This document shows positions 42,628 to 51,963 of a stretch of 64,000 nucleotides of DNA, piece after piece (positions within the stretch are counted from its first letter, which is position 1; the number at the start of each line of letters is the position of its first letter). The DNA comes from Sporolactobacillus laevolacticus DSM 442. Its GTDB lineage: Bacteria > Bacillota > Bacilli > Bacillales > Sporolactobacillaceae. The position numbers and the translations under genes are program-made. The stretch is from positions 62,001 to 126,000 of the forward strand of contig NZ_AWTC01000006.1 of NCBI RefSeq assembly GCF_000497245.1, in the 5' to 3' direction. A model generated the notes under the pieces. That model was given only the letters and a program-made list of their open reading frames with translations. It was not told where the DNA came from and made no database searches.

Positions 42628-43359
42628 ATGACAACATTAAATGAGTTTATCAGCCACGACCAATCACTCGTAATCCTAACCGGAGCAGGCATCAGTGTTC
42701 CATCCGGAATACCGCCATTTCGCGGGAAAAATGGTCTCTATCAGAATGCCGATGTAGAACGCTGCTTGTCGATTCGTTTTTTTCGCAGCCATCCATCAGA
42801 ATTTTGGGCTTTCTACCGATCCTTATTTGACACCGACCTGTTACTTCAAGCGAAGCCAAATCCCGTTCACTTTTGGATAAGGGCACTTGAGAACGAACAC
42901 GATGTAACGGTGATTACACAAAATATTGATGGATTGCACATCAATGCCGGCAGCACGAACGTCATCGAAGTACACGGAGCATTTCATCGGTGCGTTTGCC
43001 CAAAATGTGGAGCACTATATGAAACACGCGCCGTCCAAAGTCAAAAAGTTCCGCAATGTTCTGCCCTTGTTGAAAAAGGCAAGACGTGCGGAACCGTGTT
43101 GAAACCCGATATTGTTCTTTTTGGTGAATCTGTGCATGGGCTAAGGGATGTAGAGATGGCCGTCAGCCGTACCGATCGTTTGCTGGTTCTTGGCACTTCA
43201 CTTGGCGTTGCTCCAATCAACGTTCTACCCGAGTATGCCAAAGAGTACGGTGTACCTACTTTACTGGTTAATGACCATCCTGCATTACAAATGGAAGCAA
43301 TAAGCAACTATGTTCAAGCTGACTTTAATAATTTTAACGCAGATGCAATTGAGCTGTAA
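42628..43359 (+). CDS. Sirtuin NAD-dependent deacylase
   Basis: A protein of 243 residues. Signature motifs: ILTGAGISVPSGIPPFRG, TQNIDGLHINAGS, the active His in EVHGAFHRC, four zinc cysteines (CPKCGALY and a later C...C pair), LVLGTSLGVAPINVLPEYA. It removes acyl groups from lysines with NAD. The zinc module has an insertion of about ten residues between the two cysteine pairs. ATG 42628 after GGAGTGG. Divergent from yprA. Confidence 0.92.
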   Translation: MTTLNEFISHDQSLVILTGAGISVPSGIPPFRGKNGLYQNADVERCLSIRFFRSHPSEFWAFYRSLFDTDLLLQAKPNPVHFWIRALENEHDVTVITQNIDGLHINAGSTNVIEVHGAFHRCVCPKCGALYETRAVQSQKVPQCSALVEKGKTCGTVLKPDIVLFGESVHGLRDVEMAVSRTDRLLVLGTSLGVAPINVLPEYAKEYGVPTLLVNDHPALQMEAISNYVQADFNNFNADAIEL

Positions 43360-43370
43360 TTCACAAACCA

Positions 43371-44021
43371 TTATTGATTGTTTTTAAGAAGTTCAGCAAA
43401 TTGGCTCACTTTTTTCCAATAAAATTCTGGATTTGCTGGAAAGGCACTGGACTGAGAAACGGGCAGCCACTGAACAGCAGCGGTGTGAATACCTGCAGCT
43501 TTGCCTGCCAACGTATCGCCATTGGCATCACCAACGTAAATTGAAGCGTCTAGATCAGCCTCAAATTTCTCCAGTGTCCGCTTGATTCCTTCAGGGTCCG
43601 GTTTTGGACGAGCTACTTCGTCACCTGTAATGACGCTGTCAAATAGCCCCTTAAAACCAAGCTTTTCTTCTGAAATCAGGTAAGATCGACGAGCCTTCCC
43701 TGTAATAACGCCTATTTTCATACCCTGATCTTTCAATAGATGCAATAAGTCGATGATTTCTTCATTCTTTTCCACAAAATTATAATGTTCTTTCTCATAC
43801 AATTCGAAATAAAGTTCGGTCGCTTCGGTGATCGACTCTTTATTTGAAAAATTATCAGCAATCATGCCTTCTTCAGTCGGGCCAAACATTGAGACAATCC
43901 CGTCATGGTCAAATGTACGTCCCTCATATTTCTTAAACACGATCTGCATGGCATGGACGGTCAGCGGAAGGGTGTTCGCGAGTGTTCCATCAAAATCAAA
44001 CAACACATTTCTTAGTTGCAT
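43371..44021 (-). CDS. HAD-family phosphatase (PpaX/Gph-like)
   Basis: A protein of 216 residues. DxD at NVLFDFDGTLANTLPLTVH, a helical cap domain, GVITGKARRSYLI (motif II Thr), KPDPEGI (Lys), YVGDANGDTLAGKAAG (motif IV). It hydrolyses a small phosphate ester; pyrophosphatase (PpaX) or phosphoglycolate phosphatase activity is possible. ATG 44021 follows GGAGGAG. Convergent with the sirtuin gene, with 11 bases between them. Confidence 0.85.
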   Translation of the reverse strand: MQLRNVLFDFDGTLANTLPLTVHAMQIVFKKYEGRTFDHDGIVSMFGPTEEGMIADNFSNKESITEATELYFELYEKEHYNFVEKNEEIIDLLHLLKDQGMKIGVITGKARRSYLISEEKLGFKGLFDSVITGDEVARPKPDPEGIKRTLEKFEADLDASIYVGDANGDTLAGKAAGIHTAAVQWLPVSQSSAFPANPEFYWKKVSQFAELLKNNQ

Positions 44022-44167
44022 CAAGTTTCTCCTCCAAATCCAGGTTAACTTTTATAGTCTTAGTATCCTATTAATCTCCTGAATTTGTCAAAAAATCTTG
44101 TCAAGGGCAGCGTTAAGATAGCGTAAATTTTCTTATGTGATTATTAATGATATCCAAACTAAAGGTA

Positions 44168-45277
44168 TTACCCTTTGTGAAAGGTTCGCTTATGTTCAGT
44201 CATTGCTTGAAGTGTTGCATGGTTGATCTTGAAACCAATTCCCGGTCCTTTAGGAACAATAATCAAACCTTGACGGACAGTTATTTCTGGTTCAATGAGG
44301 TCATTTGTCCAATAATGGCTGGAGGCAAATAAATCACCCGGAAGCGTAAAGCCTTCTAATGAAGCTAGGGCAATATTATGTGCTTTGGCAATGCCAAACT
44401 CGATCATTCCTCCGCACCATAGTGGCATACCGTTGTCCAGGCATAATTTATGAATTTTGAGAGCAGTAGACCATCCGCCGACACGTGCCATTTTCATTGT
44501 GAGGATTTGGCAGCTGCCTAGCCGCATCGCAGACTTGGCATCTTGATATGAGCATATGCTTTCATCCAGGCATATTGGTGTTTTCATCTCTTTCTGTAAC
44601 AATGCATGATCCACCAGATCATTATAGGCGAGTGGTTGTTCAATCATCATCAAGTGAAACTGATCCAAGATCCGTAAATGATCTATATCTGAAAGACTGT
44701 AATCGGAATTGGCATCTGCCATTAAGGGGAGTTCGGGAAAGTAGGAGCGAATCCCTGAAAGCAATTGAAGATCATGATCTCGCGAGAGTTTGACTTTGAA
44801 TCGCTTGTATCCCGTCTCCAACAATCGACCAATCTGCTCAACAGCCTGCACCGGATCCTTTGCTGTAATAACAGCACCAGCTTCAACCTGTTTTCTTTTT
44901 GCTCCGAACAGACTGCCAATGTACACGCCCTGCTGTTTCGCATATAGATCCCAAATTGCTTGGCTTAATCCCGATTTTGCCATATGATTGCCGCGTACTG
45001 CTTGCCAAAGATGTTCCAGTTCGGCAGGTTCAGAAAAAGAATGTTTTAAAAGAATAGGGATAAGGAAATCAGCAAGAATATGACGGCAAGTCTCAATTGT
45101 TTCTTCAGAATACCAAGGGCTCGAAAAAGGATCAGCCTCTCCGTAACCCACTCGTCCTTCGTGATCCATAACCTCAATAATGAGTGCTTCCCGCCGAGTC
45201 ACCTTCTGAAGATGACTTGTAAAAGGTGCTTTCAATGGTGAAGAAACGAAACGCACAGTCACTGAGCGAAGGTCCAT
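44168..45277 (-). CDS. menC: o-Succinylbenzoate synthase
   Basis: A protein of 369 residues of the enolase superfamily. Lysine pair in RFKVKLSRDHD, metal ligands in MADANSDYS, MMIEQPLA and CLDESICS, then the second base in KMARVGGWSTA. It dehydrates SHCHC to o-succinylbenzoate in menaquinone synthesis. The start at ATG 45277 directly follows the menH stop; the longer reading lies in menH. The usual menB and menE genes are absent between menH and menC. Confidence 0.93.
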   Translation of the reverse strand: MDLRSVTVRFVSSPLKAPFTSHLQKVTRREALIIEVMDHEGRVGYGEADPFSSPWYSEETIETCRHILADFLIPILLKHSFSEPAELEHLWQAVRGNHMAKSGLSQAIWDLYAKQQGVYIGSLFGAKRKQVEAGAVITAKDPVQAVEQIGRLLETGYKRFKVKLSRDHDLQLLSGIRSYFPELPLMADANSDYSLSDIDHLRILDQFHLMMIEQPLAYNDLVDHALLQKEMKTPICLDESICSYQDAKSAMRLGSCQILTMKMARVGGWSTALKIHKLCLDNGMPLWCGGMIEFGIAKAHNIALASLEGFTLPGDLFASSHYWTNDLIEPEITVRQGLIIVPKGPGIGFKINHATLQAMTEHKRTFHKG

Positions 45278-45278
45278 A

Positions 45279-46115
45279 TCATATATCCCCCTTCTGAATA
45301 CCCGGTGAATGACGAGTAACGAAGTCAGCAATTAACCCGGGATACAGTCTTGCTTGTTCCAAATGAACTGCATGTCCTGAGTTTTTTACAACTTGCCATT
45401 CCGCGCGTGAAAGTCTCGTCTTCATTTCTTCAGCAATTTTGCAGAACTTTAGATCCTGCTCACCTGTAATTAACAAAACAGGCATAGATAAGAATGACAG
45501 CTGAGACCACCTTGATGGTTGAGCACCTGTCCCCATACCAATCAGACTACAGGCTAGTCCACTGGGGGTATTTGCAAGTCGTTGTTTCCTGAGTGCTTTA
45601 CGTTTTTGTTCAGGCAGCTGATCCTGGGACGCAAACAATGCAAGCGTTTCCCAGCGATCAACAAAAGATGTGATCCCTTCTTCAAGTATGGATTCAGCGA
45701 GCTTCCGGTCATGTGCTCTACGCAAGCGCCTTTCTTCCTCGCTTTTTAATCCAGGTGATGCACTTTCAAGCATCAGACTCAATACACGTTCAGGGAATTG
45801 GCAAGCGAAGTTGAGCGCAAGCCTCCCTCCCATTGAATAACCAAGCACATGCGCTTTTGACAAGTGCAGCAGATCAAGTAATGCAACCAGATCCTCCACC
45901 ACTTCTGACATGGTGTATCGTTCTGGTTGGGTCGGGCAGTCCGTCTTCCCATGCCCGATAATGTCTACGAAAATCAAATGGTATTTGTTTTGGAGCGCGT
46001 CTGAAAAAAAGCGCCATGTGTCCATGCTTCCAGTAAACCCGTGCAGGAGCAGCAGCGGTTCTCCCTGCCCGAAATGTTCATAATGATACGAGATACCGCG
46101 AATGTCAGCTTTCAT
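45279..46115 (-). CDS. menH: SHCHC synthase MenH (alpha/beta hydrolase)
   Basis: A protein of 278 residues. LLLLHGFTGSMDTWR, nucleophile in VLGYSMGGRLALNFA, the Asp in LLITGEQDLKFC, the His in VVKNSGHAVHLEQ. It eliminates pyruvate from SEPHCHC in menaquinone synthesis. ATG 46115 overlaps the end of menD by 11 bases. Order follows the pathway MenF, MenD, MenH, MenC. Confidence 0.92.
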   Translation of the reverse strand: MKADIRGISYHYEHFGQGEPLLLLHGFTGSMDTWRFFSDALQNKYHLIFVDIIGHGKTDCPTQPERYTMSEVVEDLVALLDLLHLSKAHVLGYSMGGRLALNFACQFPERVLSLMLESASPGLKSEEERRLRRAHDRKLAESILEEGITSFVDRWETLALFASQDQLPEQKRKALRKQRLANTPSGLACSLIGMGTGAQPSRWSQLSFLSMPVLLITGEQDLKFCKIAEEMKTRLSRAEWQVVKNSGHAVHLEQARLYPGLIADFVTRHSPGIQKGDI

Positions 46116-47847
46116 AGATCGACTCCTCTGTGAAACGTTCTTGGAGGAGGTTCAATAGATGATGGTGTTTCTTCACGTTATCTGCGCGCTTAGTCGGGAC
46201 CTCAATAATCTTTATTCCGCGTTTGCGAAAGGATTTCTCTAATGTGAGATTAAAATCATCCCAGCATTCAATCTTTGTATAGTCCGCACCATAAAGCCGA
46301 GCTGTATGAGCGAAATCAAGTCCATGCGGGGTGCCGAAAAGCGATTCGAAGTGCATTTTTTCCGAAGCCTGTGGGAGAAACGAAAAAATGCCGCCTCCAT
46401 CATTATTCACCAGGATGATTGTTAGATCTGCGTGATTCTGTTGTGCCGCCAGCAACCCATTCATGCCATGGAAAAAGCTTAAATCGCCAATTACCAGTAT
46501 GGTATCTTTCTTCGAGAGCGCGACGCCGACTGCAGTTGATACCACCCCATCAATCCCATTTGCACCTCGATTAGCGAACATTTTTGCGGGACGATTTTTC
46601 GCAAATAGGAACGTATCCAGCTCCCGAATCGGCATGCTGTTGCCGACGAACAAACGTGCGTCTTCAGGCAGCCATTCAGTAAGTCTTATGAACAGTTTTT
46701 CTTCACTTAATGATTCTTCCTCATCAATGCTGGAAAGCACCGATTTTGTTACTTGGTTCAGTGCTCGCCAAGCATTGATCCAGTTATCATCGTTTTGAAT
46801 AGAGATCCGTGAGATCAGATCGTCGCAAAAACGTTTTTCATCGCAATAGATCATCTCTGATGCAACACCTGCCGGATCCCTCCAGCTCATACCGCCATCA
46901 ATTACTAAATTCGCGCACACTTGCTTTTCCATCCAAAGCTTGAGTGCCTTAGAAACCGGAGTAGCCCCTAAGCGGATAATCAGATCCGGTTTAAGTTGTG
47001 AGGCAATCGTTTCAACGCGAAGAAACGTATCATAGCTTTCAATGATTGCACTTAGTGAATGTTTCCCGCGCCGGAGCTGGGATAATGGATCAGCGAGAAT
47101 AGGAAAACCTGTTTTCTTAGCGAGCGCCGTAACACTCAACTCAATTGCCAGCGATTCCATTTCCCCACAAATCAGCACACCTTTTTTCGCCTGACCAATC
47201 TGATCTGCAATAGATTGTAACTGTGTATCAGATAACGAGAGTGTCCCCTGTTTAATGGGTATCTTGGTTTTCATTTCAATCTCATCGCTGAATAGGTTTT
47301 GTCGTCCTGGTAAAAGCGGTTCCCTGAGCGGTACATTGATCTGCACCGGACCATGTGGAAGACCAAGCGATTCCGCAACTGCTCGTGTAGTTAAAGCCCG
47401 ATTATAAGGTACATAGCCCAAGTCATGCTCTGAGAGTTCCATCTGAAAGAATTTTTTTACATGATTACCGTACAAATTCCCTTGATCAATAGTTTGAGGC
47501 GCGCCAACATGCTGCAGTTCATATGGCCTGTCCGATGTGATGACAATCAGCGGTACTCTTGAGCAATAAGCTTCTATCACCGCTGGGTAATAGTTTGCTG
47601 CGGCTGTACCTGAAGTGCAGAGCATCGCTACCGGCTGTCCGGATGCTTTAGCTAATCCAAGTGCCATAAATCCGGCCGAACGTTCATCAATATCAAGATA
47701 CGTCTGAATCTCAGGATGTTCCTCAAACAGAATAGCAAGTGGAGTCGAGCGTGATCCTGGACTTATAACAACTTCCCTGACATTTTGTTGATATAATGTA
47801 TGAATAAATGAAGATAAGTAATGTGTCATAAGTTCTTGATGGTTCAT
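46105..47847 (-). CDS. menD: SEPHCHC synthase MenD
   Basis: A protein of 580 residues, normal length. Thiamine-diphosphate enzyme: VISPGSRSTPLAILFEEHPE, DERSAGFMALGLAKASGQPV, CTSGTAAANYYPAVIEAYCS, the ThDP site GDLSFFHGMNGLLAAQQNHA followed by NNDGGGIFSFLPQ. It joins isochorismate and 2-oxoglutarate. ATG 47847 follows GGGAGG and overlaps the menF stop (ATGA). Confidence 0.95.
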   Translation of the reverse strand: MNHQELMTHYLSSFIHTLYQQNVREVVISPGSRSTPLAILFEEHPEIQTYLDIDERSAGFMALGLAKASGQPVAMLCTSGTAAANYYPAVIEAYCSRVPLIVITSDRPYELQHVGAPQTIDQGNLYGNHVKKFFQMELSEHDLGYVPYNRALTTRAVAESLGLPHGPVQINVPLREPLLPGRQNLFSDEIEMKTKIPIKQGTLSLSDTQLQSIADQIGQAKKGVLICGEMESLAIELSVTALAKKTGFPILADPLSQLRRGKHSLSAIIESYDTFLRVETIASQLKPDLIIRLGATPVSKALKLWMEKQVCANLVIDGGMSWRDPAGVASEMIYCDEKRFCDDLISRISIQNDDNWINAWRALNQVTKSVLSSIDEEESLSEEKLFIRLTEWLPEDARLFVGNSMPIRELDTFLFAKNRPAKMFANRGANGIDGVVSTAVGVALSKKDTILVIGDLSFFHGMNGLLAAQQNHADLTIILVNNDGGGIFSFLPQASEKMHFESLFGTPHGLDFAHTARLYGADYTKIECWDDFNLTLEKSFRKRGIKIIEVPTKRADNVKKHHHLLNLLQERFTEESIYES

Positions 47848-49247
47848 AATTTCCTCCCTACAAGCACGTTCATCATCGGTCCAAATTTGATTGCCGTTTC
47901 CTCGTATTCCTGTTCGGGAATAGAATCTTCGAGCACACCGCATCCCGCAAAAAGAATGGCTTGCTCGCCTTGAATAAGTGCGGAGCGGATCCCAACGTCA
48001 AATTCACCATTGCCATGGGCATCGCACCATCCAATTGGTGACGCATATAAGCCTCTATCCAATTTTTCATGTGTGCGGATCCATTCCAAAGCTTGCGTAC
48101 GAGGCAAACCGCCTAACGCAGCTGTAGGATGCAGTCGTTCGATCGCATCAAAAATCGACAGTTTTTCATCACAAATACCTTCTACTGGGGTATACAGGTG
48201 CTGAATGTTCCTGTTTTTCATCAGTATAGGAACCTCGGGAATGGTCAGCTGATCACAAAGGTTGCTTAAGGACGATCGAACCGTCGATACTACATACTGA
48301 TGCTCCATTCGGTTTTTTTGATCATTGATCAAGATTTGACCGAACCGTTCATCTTCCTCTGCATCTTTCCCGCGCGCAATTGAACCTGCAAGACAAGCAG
48401 AGTAGAGATGGTTTCCGCTTTTTTTGACTAGTCGTTCAGGCGTTGCTCCAAGAAAACAAGATGCACCGGCTTCCATACTGAACACGCAGGTTCCAGACTG
48501 CTGTTCACGTAATTTATGAAGTGCACGTTCGCTATTTATAGGCTTTTGAAACGATAGCTTCAACGATCGTGCCAGGACAACTTTCCGTAAATCTGTTGTA
48601 TCCATGACTTGTACTGCTTCTCGAACCAGATGCATCCAGTCATCAGGATTCTGATCTTGCTTGAAGAGCAATTGATTTTGTTCGTCTTCGAAATCAATGT
48701 GAAAACTTAGAAGTGCGTTTTCATGCTCCTTCATCCGCCGTATTAGCAGCTCCGGTTCATCCTCAGGCGTACACACGATCGAACGTGTTAAATACGCTTG
48801 GTTCTCTCGCATTGTCAATAAAAAAGTCGGAAGATAAAAAAGACCTTGCCCGAATGGCGTCCAGTCGGCAGATGGCTTTTTCTTTGCATCAAAGGACAAT
48901 CCGCCAAAAAGCAGCAGACCTGCACCTTCTATGCCTTGCTCTCCTGAAATCACTGCATTTCGTTGAATGCGTGCCCATTTATCCTTAATTTGCACGTCAT
49001 CTAAAGCTTTCTCAGCCTTTATCGATAACGCAATTCCGACGCCTATTAAAATCAGGTCATGTTCGTTATTTTCCCAATAAAAACGTTCACCTGCGTACCT
49101 TTCACGAGCTGATCGATAAAAAAGGAGCGGATCCAATGTTTCAATTTTTCGAGTCATGCAAGCAACACTATTCTGACCGGATTCTTTAGCCCGGGAAATC
49201 GCACGATGAATCGTTTCTCTACAATCACTTTCATCTATAACAGCCAA
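47844..49247 (-). CDS. menF: Isochorismate synthase MenF
   Basis: A protein of 467 residues, normal length. Chorismate-binding domain in the C-terminal 260 residues: RKVVLARSLKLSFQKPI, GASCFLGATPERLVKK, LAGSIARGKDAEED, TPVEGICDEKLSIFDAIERL, HPTAALGGLPRTQALEWI. It makes isochorismate, the entry to menaquinone. TTG 49247 follows AAGGTGAG and is preferred; a GTG three codons upstream falls in that site. Confidence 0.92.
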   Translation of the reverse strand: MAVIDESDCRETIHRAISRAKESGQNSVACMTRKIETLDPLLFYRSARERYAGERFYWENNEHDLILIGVGIALSIKAEKALDDVQIKDKWARIQRNAVISGEQGIEGAGLLLFGGLSFDAKKKPSADWTPFGQGLFYLPTFLLTMRENQAYLTRSIVCTPEDEPELLIRRMKEHENALLSFHIDFEDEQNQLLFKQDQNPDDWMHLVREAVQVMDTTDLRKVVLARSLKLSFQKPINSERALHKLREQQSGTCVFSMEAGASCFLGATPERLVKKSGNHLYSACLAGSIARGKDAEEDERFGQILINDQKNRMEHQYVVSTVRSSLSNLCDQLTIPEVPILMKNRNIQHLYTPVEGICDEKLSIFDAIERLHPTAALGGLPRTQALEWIRTHEKLDRGLYASPIGWCDAHGNGEFDVGIRSALIQGEQAILFAGCGVLEDSIPEQEYEETAIKFGPMMNVLVGRKL

Positions 49248-49434
49248 AAGTCTCACCTTAAATCATTTCAATTGTGAACATACGATGTCTTTTTAAAGAT
49301 AACCTTCACGTTAAGGGCTGTCAATTTCAGAGTTTAGAAACCTCTCCGCTTCATCAGGAGGAGTGCTTAAAGCTCGTCTTTCTTTAATATAATGGTTATG
49401 ATGCAATACCCTTCGCTGAAAGGACTTTGATTCT

Positions 49435-50139
49435 ATGTTCAATCAAAAAGTGTATGCTTTGAAACCGATTATTTTTTGTTGCTGTGCGTATGTACTTTTT
49501 AGTATCATAACCTTCTGTTCCACCAAAAGATTTATACATCTCATGATGGTGTGGAACGTCTTTTTGGCTTTCCTTCCTCTATTCTTTGCGGTCTTTTTTA
49601 TCCTGAATGATGAACGGCGTATCTGGCACAAGACACTGCTTTGCGGGTTCATGTGGCTATTCTTTTTTCCTAATGCTCCGTATATCGTGACTGACATCAT
49701 ACATCTTCAAGGAATTACCTTTTATAGCATCACAAAATCCTCAACAGCCGTCTATACAACCAATTTTTTATCTTGGATGAGTCTTGTTCATATTTCAATT
49801 GGTATCTTTATAGGGACATGGGCAGGAATGCTTTCCTTAATGATTATCCACCAATGGCTGCTTAAAAAAATGTCTCGTTATCTAGTAAGGGGCATTCTGC
49901 TTATCATCTTTATCATTAGTGGGTATGCCATTTATATCGGACGTATTATGAGAATGAACTCGTGGGATATTTTCATGCCTGCTCTCTACTCTCAGATTTC
50001 CAAAAACATTACTCTATTCTCTATCGGTTTTTCATTACTTTTCGCTCTTTATATTTTTCTTATTTACAGTTTTTTCTCATTTATTTTCTTCAGCTTAGCC
50101 GCCGAAAATTCAAGCAATGAGCGCTGGATAAGCAGATAG
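49435..50139 (+). CDS. DUF1361 family membrane protein
   Basis: A protein of 234 residues with seven membrane helices. It matches DUF1361: VWNVFLAFLPLFFAV, FMWLFFFPNAPYIVTDIIHL, a YIGRIMRMNSWDIF segment and a hydrophobic end. Members occur in Firmicutes and cyanobacteria; function unknown. No clear ribosome site, but ATG 49435 agrees with the family start. Divergent from menF. Confidence 0.8.
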   Translation: MFNQKVYALKPIIFCCCAYVLFSIITFCSTKRFIHLMMVWNVFLAFLPLFFAVFFILNDERRIWHKTLLCGFMWLFFFPNAPYIVTDIIHLQGITFYSITKSSTAVYTTNFLSWMSLVHISIGIFIGTWAGMLSLMIIHQWLLKKMSRYLVRGILLIIFIISGYAIYIGRIMRMNSWDIFMPALYSQISKNITLFSIGFSLLFALYIFLIYSFFSFIFFSLAAENSSNERWISR

Positions 50140-50181
50140 ATTTTTGGAACGTTGCAATGATCTTATCATTCTAAAAGAATC

Positions 50182-50514
50182 TGTTCAAAAAGGAGGACAA
50201 AAAGGGCCGAGGTCAGGCAGAACGCCACGTCCTGTAGCATGCCTGACACTAGCTCGTCTTGAGCGTCGAAGGTCAAGGAAACGCCGTTTCGAGCACCGGA
50301 GCGTACTTATATAGGATGTAGTGACTTCAACGTTGCGTACAGGACGTACGCGTTCTTAGTTGAAGTTCCCCTATGAAATACGTGAGGAGCGGAGAAACAA
50401 GTTGACGTAGAACTCCCACAGGATGTGGTGATTTCTGCGTTGGGCACAGGACGTGCACGTAATTAGCAGAAGATCCTTCTTACCCCTTTTCCCGGACTTT
50501 TTGAACAACCTCTT
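50182..50514 (-). repeat. Dispersed repeat, copy 2 (long form, about 333 bp, with hairpin modules)
   Basis: The reverse complement has the same ends and backbone as the two 150-bp copies (TGTTCAAAAAGTCCGGGAAAA, GCTCCTCACGTATT, ACGCTCCGGTGCTC, TTTCCTTGACCTTC, GGCCCTTTTTGTCCTCC). Three hairpin modules are inserted, each holding GTCCTGT or its complement; two of them are homologous to each other. AAAGAATC flanks both ends. No coding content. About 570 bases between genes are taken up mostly by this element. Confidence 0.8.
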
Positions 50515-50714
50515 AAAGAATCGTTGTTTAAGTAAGGAAAACATGCTAGCATATGAAAAAAGGATTGGTTCTGAAGAAGCATTCGTTGTGCCGTCAATTG
50601 GTAATGACAAGGTAATCTTTGCTGCGTATTTCTTGTCATTCACTTTTCCCTTCATTTCAAAAAGGTTCCAAATCAAAAGGCATACACCTTCGAAAATCAT
50701 GAGATGACACGTTT

Positions 50715-51944
50715 ATGGACATTTATGTTGCCAGACAACCCATTTTTGATCGGAAAATGAATCTTTACGGATACGAACTGCTTTATAGGAAAAACGACAA
50801 GAATTTTTTTCAAGAGACTGATGACAACCAAGCAACGGCCTCGCTTCTCGCCAATTCTGTTCTTGTGATCGATTTTGACGAATTGATTGAAGGCACCCGA
50901 GGTTTCATTAACTTTCCTCAAGCATTCCTGACTCACCAGCTCCCACGGCTTCTGCCCCAACAGAAAATAATTGTAGAGATTTTAGAAAGAGTCGAGCCTG
51001 GCCGTGACGTGATCAATGCATGTCAATCACTGAAAGACGACGGCTACACGTTGGCACTTGACGATTTTATTTTTGGTCGGCAAGGCTATGAAGAACTTAT
51101 CCAACTCGCTGATCTTATTAAAGTAGAATTTTCGAGAGCTAAAATCAAAGATCAGCTGCACCTGATCAATCAATATAAAAAAGAAAAGGTGTTTCTGGCT
51201 GAGAAAGTAGAGACGATGCAGGATTACCAGCTCGCACTCGCCATGGGCTATGATCTTTTTCAAGGCTATTTCTTTAGTAAACCCGTTTTAGTAAATGCCA
51301 AGGAGATCGGCTTTCAGGAAACCAGCCTGATTCGAGTGTTTAAGGAATTACACCGTCCTGAGCCAGATCTTGATAAAATCGCTAAAATTATCCAACTTGA
51401 TCTTGGGCTTGCCTATAAGCTATTAAGAGCTGCAAATACTGTTCAGTACGGGGCAAAATACCCGATTAAGTCGATTCGACAAGCGCTCACCCGATTAGGA
51501 GCAAAAGAAACGATGCAATGGATCCATGTGATGCTTTTAAAAGGCGTGCAAAAACTTGATAATGCGGAGCTCGTCAAATTATCATTGATCCGAGGTAAGA
51601 TGCTTTCCTTAATCGCTAACGAAACGGGAAATAACGCCAATGAATCCGATTACTTCATTACAGGTATTTTTTCTTCCTTGGACAGAATTCTTGACCATTC
51701 CATGGACAAAATTGTCGGAAGCCTGCCGCTCGACCAAAAAGTCAAAAATGCCCTTCTTGGGGACAGGAATGAATTGAGAATCTGTCTTGATGCCGTGTTC
51801 GCATTTGAACAAGCACAATGGGAACGTGTCAACACTTTTATTGATGAGCATAAGCTGACCAACGATCGATTTATGGCTCTATATTTAAAGGCGATAAAAT
51901 GGCAACGCGCGCTTTCGGATCAAGATGATCACACACATCAGTAG
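50715..51944 (+). CDS. EAL-HDOD domain protein (YuxH-like)
   Basis: A protein of 409 residues. The EAL-like part spans 1-195 (YVARQPIFDRKMNLYGYELLYR, VEILERVEPG, LALDDFIFGRQGYEEL, LIKVEFSRA, FLAEKVETMQDYQLA, GYDLFQGYFFSKP). The metal and catalytic set is incomplete, so c-di-GMP cleavage is doubtful. HDOD spans about 205-390 (LAYKLLRAANTVQYGAKYPI, SIRQALTRLGAKETMQWIHV). B. subtilis YuxH is the likely equivalent. A regulatory or scaffold role is probable. The ribosome site at ATG 50715 is weak. Confidence 0.85.
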   Translation: MDIYVARQPIFDRKMNLYGYELLYRKNDKNFFQETDDNQATASLLANSVLVIDFDELIEGTRGFINFPQAFLTHQLPRLLPQQKIIVEILERVEPGRDVINACQSLKDDGYTLALDDFIFGRQGYEELIQLADLIKVEFSRAKIKDQLHLINQYKKEKVFLAEKVETMQDYQLALAMGYDLFQGYFFSKPVLVNAKEIGFQETSLIRVFKELHRPEPDLDKIAKIIQLDLGLAYKLLRAANTVQYGAKYPIKSIRQALTRLGAKETMQWIHVMLLKGVQKLDNAELVKLSLIRGKMLSLIANETGNNANESDYFITGIFSSLDRILDHSMDKIVGSLPLDQKVKNALLGDRNELRICLDAVFAFEQAQWERVNTFIDEHKLTNDRFMALYLKAIKWQRALSDQDDHTHQ

Positions 51945-51963
51945 AAGGCAAAAGAACTTACTA

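Noticed and set aside
47847-47943. A longer MenD with 32 extra residues
   Set aside because: The extension lies in the menF 3' end, has no family match and lacks a ribosome site; ATG 47847 has GGGAGG.
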